Source of the DNA: Comamonas sp. BIGb0124
GTDB lineage: Bacteria; Pseudomonadota; Gammaproteobacteria; Burkholderiales; Burkholderiaceae_C
NCBI RefSeq assembly: GCF_003752175.1
Contig: NZ_RJVF01000012.1
Location: 310,001 to 374,000, forward strand
DNA: 64,000 bases
Direction of reading: 5' to 3'
The position numbers were made by a program, and so were the translations under genes. Numbering within the stretch: the first letter of the stretch is position 1; each line of letters starts with the position of its first letter. Of this stretch, positions 63,459 through 64,000 are shown in pieces. The notes beneath the pieces are model-generated. The model ran no database searches and was not told the DNA's origin. It saw only the letters and a list, made by a program, of their open reading frames with translations.

Positions 63459-64000
63459 TCAAACGCTTGACGTCATCCCGCCCCGCTCGGGCCCTCCCCC
63501 CAACACCGCCATCAACCTCCCCTCCACCCCCCTCGCAAACTCCTCCACCACTTCCCGACTCAGAAACCCATAGTGCGGCGTCAAGATGACGTTCTCGATC
63601 GCCAGCAGCGGCGACGCCGCATCCAGGGGTTCATGCGCGAACACATCCAGCGCAGCCAGGCCCGGTCGTCCGGCCTGCAGCGCGTGGACCAGGGCCTGGC
63701 TGTCGACCAGCTCGGCACGGGAGGTGTTGACGAGCACGCTGTCGGGCCGCATGGCCCCCAGCCTTTCCGCATTCAGCAGATGGTGGGTGGATGCCGAAGG
63801 CACCAGGTGCAGGCTGACGACCTGGGCGGTGCCCAGCAGTTCCTCGAGCGACACGGCGGTGACGCCGCTGGCCGCGGCACGCGCGGCCGTCATGTTGGGA
63901 CTCCAGGTCACGACCTCCATGCCCAGTGCCTGCCCCACGGCCGCGACCCGCTGGCCGATCTGCCCCAGCCCGATCAACCCGAGCCGTTTGCCCTCCAGAA
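63459..64000 (-). CDS. D-isomer-specific 2-hydroxyacid dehydrogenase, C-terminal part
   Basis: The gene is cut by the right edge of the window, so only the last 180 residues are seen. They hold the NAD-binding domain GLIGLGQIGQRVAAVGQALGMEVVTWSP, VNTSRAELVD with the substrate-binding region, DVFAHEPLD with the catalytic Glu, and the catalytic His in ILTPHYGFLS. The enzyme would interconvert a 2-oxoacid and a D-2-hydroxyacid with NAD(P). It converges on the flavoprotein gene; whether it belongs to the island is unknown. Confidence 0.9.
   Translation of the reverse strand, partial: LEGKRLGLIGLGQIGQRVAAVGQALGMEVVTWSPNMTAARAAASGVTAVSLEELLGTAQVVSLHLVPSASTHHLLNAERLGAMRPDSVLVNTSRAELVDSQALVHALQAGRPGLAALDVFAHEPLDAASPLLAIENVILTPHYGFLSREVVEEFARGVEGRLMAVLGGGPERGGMTSSV

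Overview
The window is GC-rich, densely coded chromosomal DNA from a beta-proteobacterium of the order Burkholderiales, most like Alcaligenaceae (Bordetella/Achromobacter type). The evidence is gene content and order: clpX-clpP-tig beside tRNA-Leu, pilBCD-coaE-zapD-yacG, argJ-secA with a divergent dciA, hda next to purM, and a Pit/DUF47 pair. I see no insertion sequence, prophage, integrase, CRISPR array or rRNA. The genus call is an inference.

The first 44.7 kb is mostly housekeeping. In order it holds: clpX(partial)/clpP/tig; tRNA-Leu(UAG); hisC; a CobD/CbiB-family membrane protein; a CoA-pyrophosphatase-type Nudix gene; rplS; an oxygen-responsive pair (hemN and fnr) with an FNR-type box between them; trmD-rimM-rpsP; a GNAT gene; pit with its DUF47 partner; folK-pcnB; a HAD phosphatase and hda; a divergent-type purM; a PiuC hydroxylase and a TonB-dependent siderophore receptor with a Fur-like box; msrPQ; the System II cytochrome c genes ccsB-resB; engB; two LpxL-family acyltransferases; metK behind a SAM-II riboswitch; pilB-pilC-pilD-coaE; zapD-yacG; mutT with an AAA ATPase; argJ; secA; dciA. 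The rpsP-rimM-trmD-rplS operon is split: hemN and fnr lie between trmD and rplS, and rplS has its own sigma70-type promoter.

From 44.8 kb to the end the window is accessory metabolism. A three-gene nitrate/sulfonate/taurine-class ABC importer (44810-47693) comes first. Then follow two divergent catabolic arms. The minus-strand arm (47775-53941) encodes an SDR, a sugar-isomerase-like TIM barrel, a NIPSNAP protein, a ketosteroid-dehydrogenase-like flavoprotein, an IclR regulator and a Gfo/Idh oxidoreductase. The plus-strand arm (54159-63389) encodes a Liv-type binding protein, LivH, an 854-residue LivM-LivG-LivF triple fusion, a shikimate-dehydrogenase-like enzyme, a second SDR, an NAD-dependent epimerase and a second ketosteroid-dehydrogenase-like flavoprotein. 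A 2-hydroxyacid dehydrogenase runs off the right edge.

The arms look like one substrate-inducible regulon: import through a branched-chain-amino-acid-type ABC system, then oxidation and desaturation of a cyclic or hydroxylated acid. A 19-base inverted repeat sits directly upstream of iclR, and another inverted repeat overlaps the -35 of a candidate promoter in front of the transporter. The substrate cannot be read from sequence. This island is the best candidate for an undescribed system here.
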